Shown: one piece after another, positions 43,335-56,245 of the stretch
How positions within the stretch are numbered: the stretch's first letter is position 1
Layout: every line of letters starts with the position of its first letter
DNA from: Rhabditoides inermis
Lineage: Eukaryota; Nematoda; Chromadorea; Rhabditida; Rhabditidae
NCBI GenBank assembly: GCA_963966185.1
Contig: CAWZYM010000423.1
Coordinates: 362,001 to 426,000 of the forward strand
Direction: 5' to 3'
DNA: 64,000 bases
The notes under the pieces: generated by a model
The model's database searches: none
The model's input: the letters and a program-made list of their open reading frames with translations, nothing else
What the model was told of the DNA's origin: nothing
Program-made: the position numbers and the translations under genes

Positions 43335-46300
43335 ATGAACGTTTTGTTCGTGTTTCTGGCGGCAGCGGCTTTCGCCCGCCCGGCTACCGCCGTGGAGATC
43401 ACCAACTCGACACGTGAGTCCTTTTGTTTCAATATTTTTCCTTATTATTGCTGTTTGTATTGTGATAATGCCAATTGCGTACTTGACATTTGCGCGTGCG
43501 GTCACATTGATAACCCTCAACTCTAAAAAATCTCGTTAATCTGTCTGTTATCAAAGGTCACTGCCACACTGCCAGCTCTCGCGTTTCTCATTCTCTAATT
43601 TGCAATTGTTCGCAGTCATGTGGGGGATGGGCAGCAGGCATCAATTCGAAATTGTGCTAACGAATCATGTGTGACTGCAGCTAATTGCACGGCGTGATGA
43701 GGCAATTCATGGAGATCACCCATATCCACTTGAATCGGCGCGCGCAACATGTGTTCCCCTCCCGAGTCCCGTTCCTTTCCGTTCCTTTTATGAGCGCCCA
43801 TTGCGAGTCACTCACTCAAAGAAGCCCGGAGGGCAATCCCGGACGCAGCATTCTGGGATGTTGGACATGGATGGCTTGACCGCCTTCGTGTGCCTTTATG
43901 GCCGACGCTCGCCGGTTATTACGCGTCCGAACTGTTTGCCTAGCCGGGTTGTGTAATGAATGCGGAGGAGGCTGCACAAATATGGAGGCGACTGAAAGGC
44001 GCCTCCAATCGGGCAATATGCGAAATGTGTGACGGCGACGACACCTCAAACCTCCAAACAATACATGTGTCTCGCCTCGAGAACATGACTTTTTTTTTGC
44101 CGCGGCGACCTTGTCGGACCTTGATTTATCATTCGGAAACGCTTGTATTCGAATCGGCACTCTGTGAATAGGGAGTGAGTGTGCAGTATTTACTGCAGTC
44201 GAACGGGCTCACCTCTCTGCTTCCGGCACTCCTCGCTGCCCTAGTAATTCGTTTTTTCGCCTTCTGGAGGCTTGAGAGAGGTTCCTTGCCCCGTGAAATG
44301 GATTGAGTTATGCTAATAGTGGTAGGGGAGAGTAGAGTGGCCGGCTGCTGACCAACCGCACTCGAATGTCAACACGAGGTGGCAACTATGCGATCTGACA
44401 GCTCACGCCACACTCACCGCCCTCTCTCTATATATTCAATTCCCACCACTTCCCACCACCCTTCGCATATTTCGCATGTGTGGACATGAGACACGCAAGG
44501 AGTGTGTGTGTGAGAGAGAGAGAGAGACGTAGAAAAAACATCTGCTTCTGCCGTGCATGTGAAAAGAGAGCAGCAGCCAGACGCTTACTGTAAAGTGATG
44601 CGATTTGCCGATCGATAATTGTCACGTTTGTGTAGACGACCTTTGTCATATGGATGGCAATGCCTAATGATTAGTTTGTATTCACAAGGGGACAGTATTG
44701 TGTGTGCGCGAGCGGATGGCAGGGGCGAAATGCGGTTTTTGTCTCCATGTCCATTGTTGTGGCAACGCAGTGAGTGGCCATCCCCGGATTGTGGGACCAC
44801 TTGATTGCAGCCCACTAATCTCTATGGAGAGTGGAGAGAGAGGCAGCTGGATGATAAGGATTTACTGGTAAAGCTGATTTGTGTGTTGCTGGCTGGTTGG
44901 GTGAATGGAGAGAGAGAGAGAGAGCAAAGACTGCGCATCTCGCTCTCGCGCATGCTGCGCAATCCCTCACAATCCGCTCCCAATCAAGTCAAGAAGACGC
45001 TCGCCCCGTCATAAAACGATGACAGTGCTTAATGAAGCACGCGTCATGAAAGGCTGCCGCGCACGGCGCGCGTCGGCTGCCCGAGAGATTTACGATATCG
45101 CCAATCTCTATGGATGACCCCTGGATGTGGACACAGAGCGCATCCCTCTCATTCCAACTGCCGGAGATGGCAATCTCAGAGGGATCCAGCAAGAGAGCCT
45201 GCATATGATAACTGTCACCCGATGCGGCCTCGCGCTGACAGCCCGCACACCCTCGCCTATCCGATTGCATAACCAGCCTGAAAGGGGGTCCCTTTGCGCG
45301 AGCCGATTCGGCCATTAGCATCGTGGGGACCAGCCCCCCCCCCCCCCCGAGGGGCTCATAGACGCAACGTGATAATTGTCGGGACATGGACTCGGATTAC
45401 GTCTTCCCTCCATCATTTGATTAGCAATCTGTTTCGCGCGCAGGGCGCGAAGAAAGGGGGAGGTGATGGAAATCCGGTAATTGGCGAGCTCTCGCTGTGA
45501 GTTGTCTCGGCCGGCGGGCTTCGTGCTGTGTGATGGGTCGGCGCCGCCCTTTGATCAGCGGGTGATCAGAAGATGAACATCGAATATGTTTGCGCGCCGG
45601 ATTATCCCCACAGGTAGTATGTATCTGGTCTGTGGAGATGGCTCTCGAGGAGCCGCCTTTGCCCCCCGCCAGTAGCTTACACCGGAAGTGCACTCTATCG
45701 ATGCGATGCCTAGATGGAACAGATTGATTGCATCTCTCGCTGTATCTGTTGCGCTTTGCCTCTCCATCACCGGAAATGACATTCGAGAATATGCAAATCG
45801 AGAGTGGGCGATGAAAAATGGCTGGCGGGAAGCAGGGACAATGATGAGAGTGGTGTGTGAACTGAATGGATTTGCATGTGTGTGTATGCTTACAGAGAGT
45901 GTAGTTCCCACGGTTTGAACGGCTAGGGGAGCTTTGTTCATGTGTGAGTGCAGCAGTGAGCGGGGGATATTTGCATGTTGGAGAGAGGCGCGCGCGCGAG
46001 CCGCCGCTGAAAGCATAGCAAACTTTCGAAACAGCAGAGTGCGTGCGTTCGCGATACTATGCAATAAAGATGAGCTGTGTGTGTACTTTCGAGGGACTGA
46101 CTATGTAATTTTAACACAAGGATACGATAACATGAGCTGATGAACAAGTATGTACTTTCGAGGGACTATCTATGAAAAACAAAACATAGGTATAAGATGA
46201 CATGTGAATAAAACTATTATTATTATTATGTTCAATGTTTTCAGACTCGTTGGTGTCGTGCGAGGGTGACAAGGCGGATCTGCGGTGTCCCGCCGGCACC

Positions 46301-46712
46301 GTGATCGCCATCCACAATGCCAACTACGGACGCTTCTCCCTCGAGAAGTGAGTGCACCTTGTCTTTTGTTCGTCATCCCTCTTCATCCACTCGTTGTAGG
46401 TGCAATCCGCCCGAGGACTTCAACCCCGACTTCTCCACCAGTTGCGCCAACCCCGGCACGGAGAGGGTGCTGCGCAAGCTGTGAGTTCTTTCTCGAATGA
46501 TGTTTCTCTCTGCATAGTGTAATAGGCGTTCGCCGGCTCTCATGATGTACATACATTTTGGATCTCTCGCAATCTCGCTGCGCAGGGTGTGGGAAAGGGA
46601 AAAGGAGGGGGAATCATTTCGCCGGCAAATCTATAGCCTTTCATTTTCTACACCCTGTGGTTGTGGTTGAGAGGAGAGGGGGTATTGGCTTTTCTTTCTA
46701 TTTCCATTCTCG

Positions 46713-46745
<33 letters not shown>

Positions 46746-49700
46746 GTAGCCGGGAGTAATACACACCTCACTGGGCGGTTGAATGAATGCGCAATGAGGT
46801 TGTGTACGATGGGTGAGAGAATGAAAGCGGATCCTCTCTTGCTGTTGTGTCCCTGAATTATACATGCAGACTATGCCTCGGTGCTTGTTTGAACATCATT
46901 AATCTCGGTTTGTGGCGGTGCGATCGGTCCTAGGGACTAGCTGAATCATTTATGGAGGGGCTAAGGGCACACACTCTACTCTCCTGATCCCCCTAGTGTC
47001 TCTCTCGGACGTTCCCGCGCGCGTCTCCCCCCTGTCTTATTCAAAGATAATAAAATGTGTGGGGTGAGAGTGGGAAAGGAAAGGAAAAGGACGCGGCACA
47101 CAAGCCCTATTGCGGGCTTTCACGCTCTTTTACGACCTCTGGATTGGGTGTGGTGGGGGTATTAGCTGCGAACGTGCGCACATTGGCGGCGAGTTGGAAT
47201 GGAAGAGGAGCGGGGGTGATTGCGCAAGCTCTCACACCTCCTCCTCCTCCCTACTCGCACTACTTTGCACGGCTTTGTTGGTTGGTTAGAGGGAGTCGTC
47301 TCACTGAATTAGTCATTCGCGCACCTGGCGAAGCCAGCGCGTTTTTGTGCCCGCCACTGACACTTGGGGACAATTTGCAAAGGGTGTTGTGTGTTATGCC
47401 ATTTACATGTGATTCATCACAGCAGTAGAAGAGGAGGAACGGGAGGTGACAGGAAGTGCATTAGCATCAAAGGGGGTGTGAAGAAAGACGACACGCTAAT
47501 CCCAGGTGGTCCCTAGGCGGTGCGCGAAAGGCGCGTATGCAAATGTGGGTAAGCAGGCGGGGCGGCTGGTTGCAAGCCTGACGGATGATCCGGATTGAGC
47601 ATTCTGGAAGAGTGATCCCTCCTTGAGGTCAAGAATACCTGCACGCTTTCAGCGCGCGGGAGCTGTTTTGATATAATTGGCGGACAGATGGGTTGCTGGC
47701 TGGTACGGTTCATTGATTAGTGCTCGCTTCGCATGAATGGCCGGAGGGACGAGCCCCACCCAGTCAATGGAATCAATTGGGGACGCGGTGATTGGCTGCG
47801 TTTTGCACAGGTGTCCTCATCACGCCAACATCTCCATTTTGGCGCACTCGATCGGAATAAATCACGGCAGATGTCGGCATTTCACAATTTCACATGATTA
47901 CATTGAGTGTCAAGGTGAAAGTGGTGCGGTTGGCGGTGTTTGTTCTAGCGCGGTTGGAATGTGCCTTCTGGCGCCAGCTGCCGACATCAAAAGGCGATGT
48001 TCTTTTTCTTTCGCTATAATGGCGGAGGGCACGTGCCTGTAAGGCGATGAAATTTGAGAAGAGGATGATCACAGTGTCCGCAATTGGCGCGTCTTTTGTG
48101 TGGTCGGCCCGCGAGACATTGTCTCCTTTCTTCCCCTCAACCGTATCATTAGCCGGCGGACGCCGATAGTTGGTAGTAGCGGGGAGATGAGAGAGCAGAG
48201 TACCTCTCCCTCGAGTCAATAGAAACCTGCTGGGCCAAGTAACTGTCGAGTTGCCAGTTGCGCGCCTATTGTCGAGTGTTGTAGTAGTGATTCGCGCATG
48301 ATTGCACCTGTGTGAATGACCCAGTGGAATGGTCGGGGCGAAAGAACATCCCATTGGCTGCGCTGCGCGGGATGAAATGTGCTGTGAACAAGGGGATTCG
48401 CGCGCCGGCTACTGTAGTAATTATGTGCGTGGCCGGTCAGTGGGGAGGATGTATCCCCCTCACATCCTCTAGTTTTTTTGCCTACCAATCTCATTTTCGA
48501 CACGATCTCGATGTGTGAGGAGAGAAGAGGGGAGCGGATTGATGACCTCTGGGTTTGCGATTGCCTAGATTGCGGGGTACGCGCCTGCGGGAATGGGGAT
48601 TCAGGATGGGTGTACTGGGCGGGAGGAAGCCACCTGGCTAGGGGCCGCGACAAATCACATCAAGCACAAGCCACCAACCCTGTGATTACGGGAGCGATCA
48701 GCAATTTTTCGCGCACCCATGTTTCCCCTCTGTCCTCTGTCTAATTGGCAGTTGGCTATGATTGGAGACAGGGAAGGGATGGCTGAACCAACATGACCCC
48801 GGCTTCCCGCGGCGAGTCGACAAACTCTGGATCGTCTTTGTTATCCAGAGTCTGGATAGGCGGTCTGGGAAGAAGAAGAGGAGTTGCGCATGCGGAATGA
48901 GTGGTCATCGCAAGTGGATTGCGACGACCTCTGCCGACTTTTAAAGGAACGATGTCCGCATCCCCGCGATTGCCGGATAATGAGTGTCTGGGATGTTGTC
49001 ATTGTTGTTCTCCCTTGTTGACATGATGTCTTCCTCAGCGGAAGGGATTAATGACTGTCAATTAGGTATTCCGGCGGATGGGGTGGTGGTCCGCGTTTGT
49101 TTGGACATGCCAACAATCGAATCAGTAGACTGCTCGACTGTTGTGTAATGAATCTTGACGCCAGCTGGTGCAACATTGATATCCGACACTGGCTATGTAG
49201 ATGAGGGTAGGGGGTAGGTGGATCAAAGAGTGCGAGGGGACATTGTCTCGATTTCACTCGCGGCTATCAATCATCGCACACTGGGGTCAATGCGGCGGTA
49301 AATTTGCGAGGGAAAGGGGGGGGGGAGAAAAGAGCTGAGGCTGGATATTGAGACAATGGATTAGCCACGCTCCATTAGACAATGAGTAGCGCTTCGGCGC
49401 TTTTTTGAATTTGATTGGTTCGCGCGGCGCGATGAAAGCCCGGCTGGTAGATCACCCGGAAATGATGTGTGTGTGTCTGATCTGCCCTAGTGCGCGGGAA
49501 ATGAGGGTTTCTTGTGTTTGTAGCTGCGAGAAGAAGGGCGAGTGCCGGATTGCGGTGGATGACTATGTGTTCGATGACCCCTGTCCGGGCACGACCAAGT
49601 ATCTGGAAGTCACCTATGACTGCCACAAAGGTAGAGAAGACACTGTGGCGTGGCGTGGTTGTCGTGGTGTGGTGGTAGTAGTGCGCAGCATTGTGTCGTC

Positions 49701-52142
49701 AGCTCACCTCTCTAATGCTAACTCCTCAGTTGCGTATTGTGTTGCTTGGTGTATGGTGTGGTGTTGTGCAGGTGCGACGGCCAGCAGGGGTGCCGCTTCA
49801 ACGTCAACAACTCGATGCTCGGCGACCCGTGCCCGACGACGACCAAGTATCTCGACGTCACCTACAAGTGCATCCAGGGTACGACGACGACGGGGGAGCT
49901 TTGTGTTGTTTCGGTTGCTGCACTCTAGTTGTTGTGGTGGTGGTTGTTGTTATTCTATTCTAACTTCTCTAACCCACCATGTTTAGTGACTACCACTACT
50001 ACTACTACGACGACGACCACTACCACGACGACTCCCGCGCCGGAGTCTGCGGAGGAGGAGGAGGTGGACGTTCAGGAGATGAACGCCTCCTCTGCTGCGT
50101 CTGGCCGGAAGACGTGCCCGTCTAGCTCGGCGTCGGTGGCCGGGGAGAGTATCCAGTGGGCGGAGGTGACTGCCGGCACGCGGGCAGAGAACAAGTGTCC
50201 CGAACACAGCACTGGTGAGTTTTTTGTTTTGTTTGTTTTCGGTTTATTATGATTTTGTTTTAAGAGGCAAACGATCGGACTATTACACCAGAGTTTCGAT
50301 GTTCGAATATGTGAGATGGTTGAAACGTATTGCAAATGACTGCCAGATTTTGGAAATTGAACACTGAATACAGTTCTGATTGAAGTCGAGTTTTCATTTG
50401 GAAGCAGGAGTTGGTGTTGAAGCGTATGTGGTAGTTGGTAAAAAAAATTGCATTGATACTTTGGAAGTTGAGTCTGCGAAGATTAGATTACAGTTTTATT
50501 TCGTTATTGAAGTATATGTTAGAGTCGAAACGTATGTATAGTGTGTTTTGTCATTTTCTGACGGACACGTTTGTAAGCGACTCGTTGCAGGCACGACGAC
50601 GTGGCAGTGTGAGTCTTCCGGGGAGTGGTCTGATCTGGGTCCCAACACGACTGCCTGCCACCACGAGTGGACGGCCCGTACTGTGCGGGTGGTGGACGAT
50701 GCGCTCAGAGACGAGGACGCTGGTGGAGTCCTGGAGGCGCTCAGACATGTGAGTAGGGAAGGGGGGGGGGGGGTGGGGTACTTTTGCTTACTTTTGAATT
50801 CAGGTTTATGAACCACGAAGTTCAATGTTGTGCGTTGTAAGTAGAATGTGAGTTCAAGCAACAATCGCTTGTTGCAGCTGGACTCTGACGCGAAGCGGCC
50901 GCTGGTCGGGGGCGATCTGCCGTCTGTGGTGTCGATCCTCCAGCAGACTGTCACTGGAGTCGAGAAGGCGTGGAGCGACGCCATCCAGAAGACTGTCTTC
51001 GGGGTGAGTCGATTCGATTCGCAACGATTCAATCTACTCCTGTCATTGATTATTCGCATCTCCTTGACTACTTGAGTATCACGTGAAACGTAGCGTGTCC
51101 AGGAATACGATGCTTGTTTCCATTTAGTGTACCAAAATGAATATAGTGTTTCTAGAATCACTATGACCACTCCCATTTCAGAAGGTCGTCTCTGTGGCCT
51201 CGTCGATGGTTCGTTCGCGTGAGGCGTGGCGTCACTGGCCGGCCTCGGAGCGACGTCGGCAGGCGAGCAAGCTGCTGCACGTGGTGGAGCAGAGCGCGGC
51301 CCGACAGGACACGACCAAGTCGGAGAACAACATTCAGTCGGCAGTGGTGGTGGAGCTGGGAGAGGACGTGCAGGTGAGTAACCTCAACGAGTAGAGGACC
51401 ACTTGAACTGGTCAGAATCAGATGGTAGTGTCTGATTTGCACTGGTCCGCTTACCGCTTAGGGTTAGCCTTTTTCACATATGTTCATGGCTTTCATCGTC
51501 AATAGTTGCAGGTGTCTCACTCTGCGCAACAGTACTACCTCTACCCCGCGCTCTCTCTCTGGGCCAAGGACAAGCAGTACGACACTGTACAAGTACCCAA
51601 GGAGGCGCTCGACAAGGGAGTGGACTTTGCCCGGGTGTACTACGCCGCCTTTGACGGGCTGGCGGAGCAGATGCAGCCAGAGTCTGTGGTTCTGGAGACG
51701 GGGGAGAGTGTGGAGCGGAGGGTGGTGAGCAAGGTCGTAGCGGCGACGGTCATCAGCAAGGGACACGTGCAGAAGATCAAGAACCTCAAGAATCCCGTGA
51801 GTCGTGTCTGTCTATCTGACTCTCTTTCTCTCTCCCTTTCTTTCTCTCTCTCTTTCTCTTTCTCTCTCTCTTTCTCTCTCTCTCTCACTCTCACGTTATA
51901 CTGAATTTGCATATTCCCTTCTTCAGGTGGTGATCTCGTTCCAACACTCGTCGTCTCGCCTCGCCGGCCTCTCGCACCCTCGCTGTGTGTGGTGGGCGGC
52001 GGAGAGAAGGGAGTGGGCCGAGAGCGGCTGCTCGGTGGTGGGCCACAACTCGACTGTCACCACCTGCGCATGCGACCACCTCACTCACTTTGCAGTGCTC
52101 ATGGACGTGACCGGACACGAGGTGGGGAGTCTGTCTGTCTGC

Positions 52143-52173
<31 letters not shown>

Positions 52174-55129
52174 TCTCTGTTCATCTGTAACCCTCCCTCC
52201 TCCAGCTCTCTCCGGCGGACGAGCAGCTGTTGACGTTCCTCACGTATGCCGGCTGCACCCTGTCCATTTGCTGTCTCGTCATGACGCTCTTTGCATTCTG
52301 CGTCTTTGCTCAGGGTGGAGGCGACAGGATCTACATTCACAAGGTATGTTGTTGTTTACTTGTTTTTTATTCGGAATCGTTATATCTGAATATGACAACA
52401 CAATCATGTGATCTTACTTGTTCATGAGCTCATCCTCCCGCCTTCAGAACCTGTGCCTCACGCTCGCCCTTGCTGAGCTGCTGTTCCTTCTCGGCATCTG
52501 GCGCACCGGCGACTCTCTGCAGTGCTCTGTCATTGCGGGAGTGCTCCTCTACCTCTTCCTCGCTGCTCTCACATGGATGCTCCTGGAGGGATTCCAGCTA
52601 TATCACATGCTCGTCGAGGTACTGCTTGTTTGTTGTTTGTTGCTTCTATTTGTGTTGTTGTTCACTCGAACAACTCCTTCCTTGTCAATTCCTCGTTGTT
52701 TACTGAATGTTTCCTCATTGTTAACTGAATGTTTACTCATTTTTTACAGGTGTTCCCCACCGGCAGCCGCAAGCGTCTGTTCACTGTGATTGGCTACGGC
52801 CTTCCGGCGGTCGTCGTGGCTGCCGCTGTCTACTCGGACCCCACCGGACTGGGCACTAGTCAGCACTGCTGGTGAGTGAAGGGGTGCTAGGGGTTCTGTT
52901 TTCTGATAGCGCTATCAGTATTGGTGATAACTTACTTGCGTCGAGGGTGTGTAGTGCGGGTGGAACGTAGAAATGATTGGCATATGATTAGCGGTGTTTT
53001 GTTTAGATATTATTCGAACCAGGGATTAGTGATAACGTATCCGAGTGAATGTGTTGTGTAGGCGAAACGTATGGTTGTGTCACCATATTTGCAAATATTT
53101 TGGCCTTTTTTCAGAGCAAGGATTAACGATAAAATGTATGATGCAAGTGTATCGTGTGGATGATACGTATAATTTGTAATGCGGTTTTACTATTTTTCCT
53201 GTCAGTCGACACGTTGGTGGTTTTTGTGGATGGGATTGCTTATTGAACAGTAATTAGTACCTGAAAACATAGTAGTAGGATATTGGATACTTGAAACATA
53301 CATGAAATTTACAAAGAAGTAAACATTTTTTCGTACTTGCTGACGGCTACCTATTTCATCATTCACGTCTTATTTGACAACCGTATAAATTATGAATTAA
53401 TATTAAGTGATAATACTAATTTTAAACAATGTGATTGCAGGCTGCGCACGTCGGACCTGTTCATCATGTGGTTCGTTGCTCCGGCGGCCCTGATTCTCCT
53501 GCTCAACACTGTGTTCCTCGTGATGACACTGTGTGTGGTGTGCAGGCATGCACAGGGAGGATACCTGCCCTGCCGACACGAGAACGAGAGCGGACGGCAC
53601 GTGCGGTGAGTGGAGGGGAGAGAGAGATGGAGGGAGGGAGGGAGGGAGGGAGAGAGGGAGAGAGAGACGGGCAGACTAACTGCCTGATGTTTCAGCACGT
53701 GGGTGAAGGGCGCGATGGCTCTGGTGTGCCTTCTGGGAGTGACGTGGACGTTCGGCCTTCTGTGGGTAGATGACGGCGCGTCGATCGTATTTGCCTACGT
53801 CTTCACGGTCGCCAACTCGCTCCAGGGACTCTTCATCTTCCTCTTCCACGTCCTCTTCTCTGAGAAGGTGCGGTCTCGTTGGAATACGTTTCACTCGTTG
53901 TACAATAGTAGTGTGTAAATGAAGAATGTAATAACGGAGAAGGTTCCTGAGCTGTCCTTACTAAAACAAGTGATTTCAGATGCGCAAGGACTTTGGTCGT
54001 TGGATGGGTCGGAACGGATGCTGTGGCTCGTCTCTGAGCAGCGACGGCAAGCGGCGCAGTCCGGACAGGAATGCTCTGAGCCCCTCGAACGGAAGCGGCA
54101 GTGGCAGCGAGTTCCTGGTGAGTCGCCTCCTTCCCCTGTCCTCGTCCATTCGTGTGTAGGGTCTGCGTAGACTGCTCCGCCGGGCGGCGCAGGAGTACTC
54201 GCCACAGCTAGCGCAGCGCGCCGCTCGTATGTATATCACTCGGCGATCACCCTAGTAGACTAACCAGCCTAGCATGGACGAGAGAGAGAGAGAGAGAGAG
54301 AGAGTAGACGGCGCATGAGCTCTGTGTGGTCCCTCTTAGTAGACTCACCCCTTCTAGAGTGTGTCACTAACCCTGTTGTGCTTTCAGTACGGCACGAGCA
54401 GTGAAAAGTACCAGACTCCGCCTCGCCTCCTCGCACAGTCGCCTTATATGCACCCGCCCCTGCCCAACGTCCCGCCCTGCGAGTATGGTGAGTGGCTCTC
54501 TCTCTCCCTCCTTCTCCCTCTCTCTCTCTCCCTCTCCCTCTCTCCCTCTCCCTCTCCCTCTCCCTCTCTCTCTCTCTCTCCTTCCTCCTAACCCCTCCCT
54601 CTGCAGGTACCGCATACGACTACGCCACGATTGCCTACGGTGACATGACGAATGCGCAGTTGTATGGTCGCGGGGGCGGCGCGCCTCCCATGTACCACCG
54701 CCACCCGGCCGCCCACGCGGGATACCGGACTGCCGACTGGCGCTCGAGCGGCGAGTACCAGCCGCAGCAGTTGCGGCCCCAGCAGCAGCACCGGCCCCCG
54801 CCCGAGTTCAGCCCGCCGCCGCCCCCTCCCACCGGGATCCCCAAGCAGCTCATCTACGCGGCGAGGAGACCGCCCAGTAAGGTCCGTGTGCGGTGCGGGA
54901 GAGTGGGAGGGAGAGTTGATTGTACTAGAGGGTGTGGAGTGGTGTGGTGATTGATTGTGGTGTGTAGTGAATGACGTGTAACCTGTGTTGTTTCTAGATG
55001 AGCGAGGACTCTGCGTACTCGGAGGGCGGCAACTCGTCGATGCTCACGTCTGAGGTGACTGCGACGGGGGCGACTGTGCTCCGGCTCGATCTCGGCAGAG
55101 GAGCCGCCCCCTATAGACACGACCTGTGA
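43335..55129 (+). CDS. lat-1: Latrophilin-type adhesion GPCR (complete, 19 exons plus one alternative)
   Basis: Adhesion G-protein-coupled receptor at the cell surface; in C. elegans LAT-1 orients cell division and acts in neurons and the gonad (family knowledge). Exons: 43335-43413, 46245-46347, 46400-46480, 49524-49630 (4a) or 49772-49878 (4b), 49987-50214, 50591-50748, 50878-51003, 51182-51373, 51512-51796, 51927-52121, 52206-52343, 52448-52618, 52750-52871, 53441-53605, 53696-53867, 53981-54117, 54388-54487, 54607-54881, 54998-55129; ~988 aa. Order: signal peptide (MNVLFVFLAAAAFARPATA), SUEL/rhamnose-binding lectin (~28-123; SCEGDKADLRCPAG, NANYGR, KYL-V-Y-C), Thr-rich linker, hormone-receptor motif (~166-226), GAIN domain, GPS (CVWWAAE ... 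CACDHLTHFAV, predicted cleavage L505/T506), seven TM helices (~520-775), then a Ser-, His-, Pro- and Gln-rich tail ending in RHDL. There is no olfactomedin domain, as in other invertebrate latrophilins. Introns 1 and 3 are ~3 kb and may hold regulatory DNA. Confidence 0.95.
43414..46244. other. LAT-1 intron 1 (2.8 kb)
   Basis: No exon recognised. It contains a C15-C16 homopolymer near 45332-45348. First introns of this size in a compact gene often carry enhancers, but no specific element was identified. Confidence 0.45.
46481..49523. other. LAT-1 intron 3 (3.0 kb), precedes the duplicated exon pair
   Basis: No further copies of the exon 4 sequence were seen by eye. A GA run ends in a G tract near 46711-46746. 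Any elements controlling choice between exons 4a and 4b would lie here or in the 141-bp spacer 49631-49771. Confidence 0.45.
49524..49630 (+). other. lat-1: LAT-1 alternative exon 4a (lectin domain, second half)
   Basis: A 107-nt exon between TTTGTAG and GTAGAG, beginning at phase 2 and ending at phase 1. It encodes 35 residues (CEKKGECRIAVDDYVF, then DDPCPGTTKYLEVTYDC) with the cysteines and KYL motif of the SUEL lectin fold. It is homologous to exon 4b, and splicing both together would break the frame. Confidence 0.85.
49772..49878 (+). other. lat-1: LAT-1 alternative exon 4b (lectin domain, second half)
   Basis: A 107-nt exon between TTGTGCAG and GTACGA, same length and phases as exon 4a. 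It encodes CDGQQGCRFNVNNSML then GDPCPTTTKYLDVTYKC; 17 of 35 residues match 4a. The structural cysteines are conserved while the loop before the DPCP turn differs completely. Confidence 0.85.
54158..54255 (+). other. lat-1: Possible alternative terminal exon of LAT-1
   Basis: After a TGTGTAG acceptor, GLRRLLRRAAQEYSPQLAQR and MYITRRSP then TAG continue in phase with exon 16 (ends SEFL). It would replace the tail with about 33 basic residues. Support is frame continuity only. Confidence 0.3.
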
Positions 55130-55418
55130 GACGTCCTCTCAGTCTGTACATACTCTGCTAACTCGGCGGCGGTAGCCATTTTGCTAACAAGGTGCGAGAT
55201 TGACCCACTTATCTACCGGTACGATTTGATTGCGGGAGATGCTCCGATTATTTGCTGTTGGGCCCCGCCCACTTTACCCCTCTATGTTTTGTTGACCTAG
55301 TCCCGATTATTGAGGTAGATTTTCATTTTACGCACACTATGAGTTCACTTTGCTGCAATATGGATGTGTTTTTCTTTGTTTCACTGCGCATTTCCGGATG
55401 AAAATATGCATTTATGGT

Positions 55419-55439
55419 AATAAAGAGTTTATTAATAAA
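55419..55439 (+). terminator. LAT-1 poly(A) signals (two)
   Basis: AATAAA at 55419-55424 and 55434-55439, about 290-310 nt past the LAT-1 stop. Confidence 0.75.
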
Positions 55440-55691
55440 GTGGTGTTGTTTTATTGCGATACAGTATACGTACAATGCAAAAGAGAGGTACCAATATCAA
55501 CAGAGCTCACCCGGCTACGATAATTGGAGTTGATGCAATATACGGTATCTCACGTGCCCTCAAACAGAATCTGTCCTCGTGACTCGAATGCTCGAGGCAA
55601 CACAGTATGCCGAATCATATCTCTCCACTTATCCGATCCTATGAAAGAGCACCCACAGAGATGCAAACACTCACTTTGTTTGACTCAAGCC

Positions 55692-56245
55692 ATGCCCAGC
55701 CCGTACTCTTCCGACTCCTCCACTGACTCCCATGAGAGCAGCCCGTCTCCCCTCTCCTTCGGACACCCCACCCACTCACCCGTGCCTTCTGACGTCGAGG
55801 ATTCCGAGGCGTCTATCGTCGACGAGGAGATTGACGTCGAGGCCGTCGAGGATTCCAGCTGCGACGTCGAGGTGGATCTGGAGATGACCGTGGAGGATTC
55901 TGAGTGCGACGACGTGGATTGCGAGGTTGACGTGGTGGCGACTCCGCCCCCGTGCACCCCTTCCCCCACCGAATACGAGGAGCGGGTGTGGCTGCGAGAC
56001 GCGATCGCCAGGCTGCAGGGGGAGGGACTCAGGAAGGTACTCCACATCGTACAGAGACTAGAAGGACCGCGTGAGTTGACTTGGTTTATCGATTTATTGA
56101 TTTCCCATCACTAGTTCTTGCTGTTTTAGTGAAGCCAGTAGACGCTGACGAGAAGTTCGACGAGTTCGACGTGGATCTGACAGACATGCATCCGAAGACC
56201 ATTCAAGCACTCACTCACCTCGTCAATATGGAGACCTGCTGCTAG
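55692..56245 (+). CDS. Acidic protein with a stand-alone NET (BET extra-terminal) domain
   Basis: Two exons, 55692-56070 and 56130-56245, joined across a 59-bp intron, give about 164 aa. Residues 1-30 are Ser-rich (MPSPYSSDSSTDSHESSPSP). Residues 40-95 are a strongly acidic tract with repeated VEDS/CDVEV motifs. The C-terminal ~70 residues resemble a NET domain: LQGEGLRKVLHIVQRLE in exon 1, then FDEFDVDLTDMHPKTIQALT, matching the family pattern of a VVHIIQ helix, an acidic EIEID strand and a helix starting LKPSTLREL. NET domains in BRD2/3/4 recruit chromatin partners through short basic peptides. No bromodomain exists upstream within the gene's space, so a small nuclear adaptor or decoy is plausible (inference). 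The ATG at 55692 is the first good start after the LAT-1 3' end; an in-frame upstream extension to 55524 is open but not protein-like. Confidence 0.75.
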
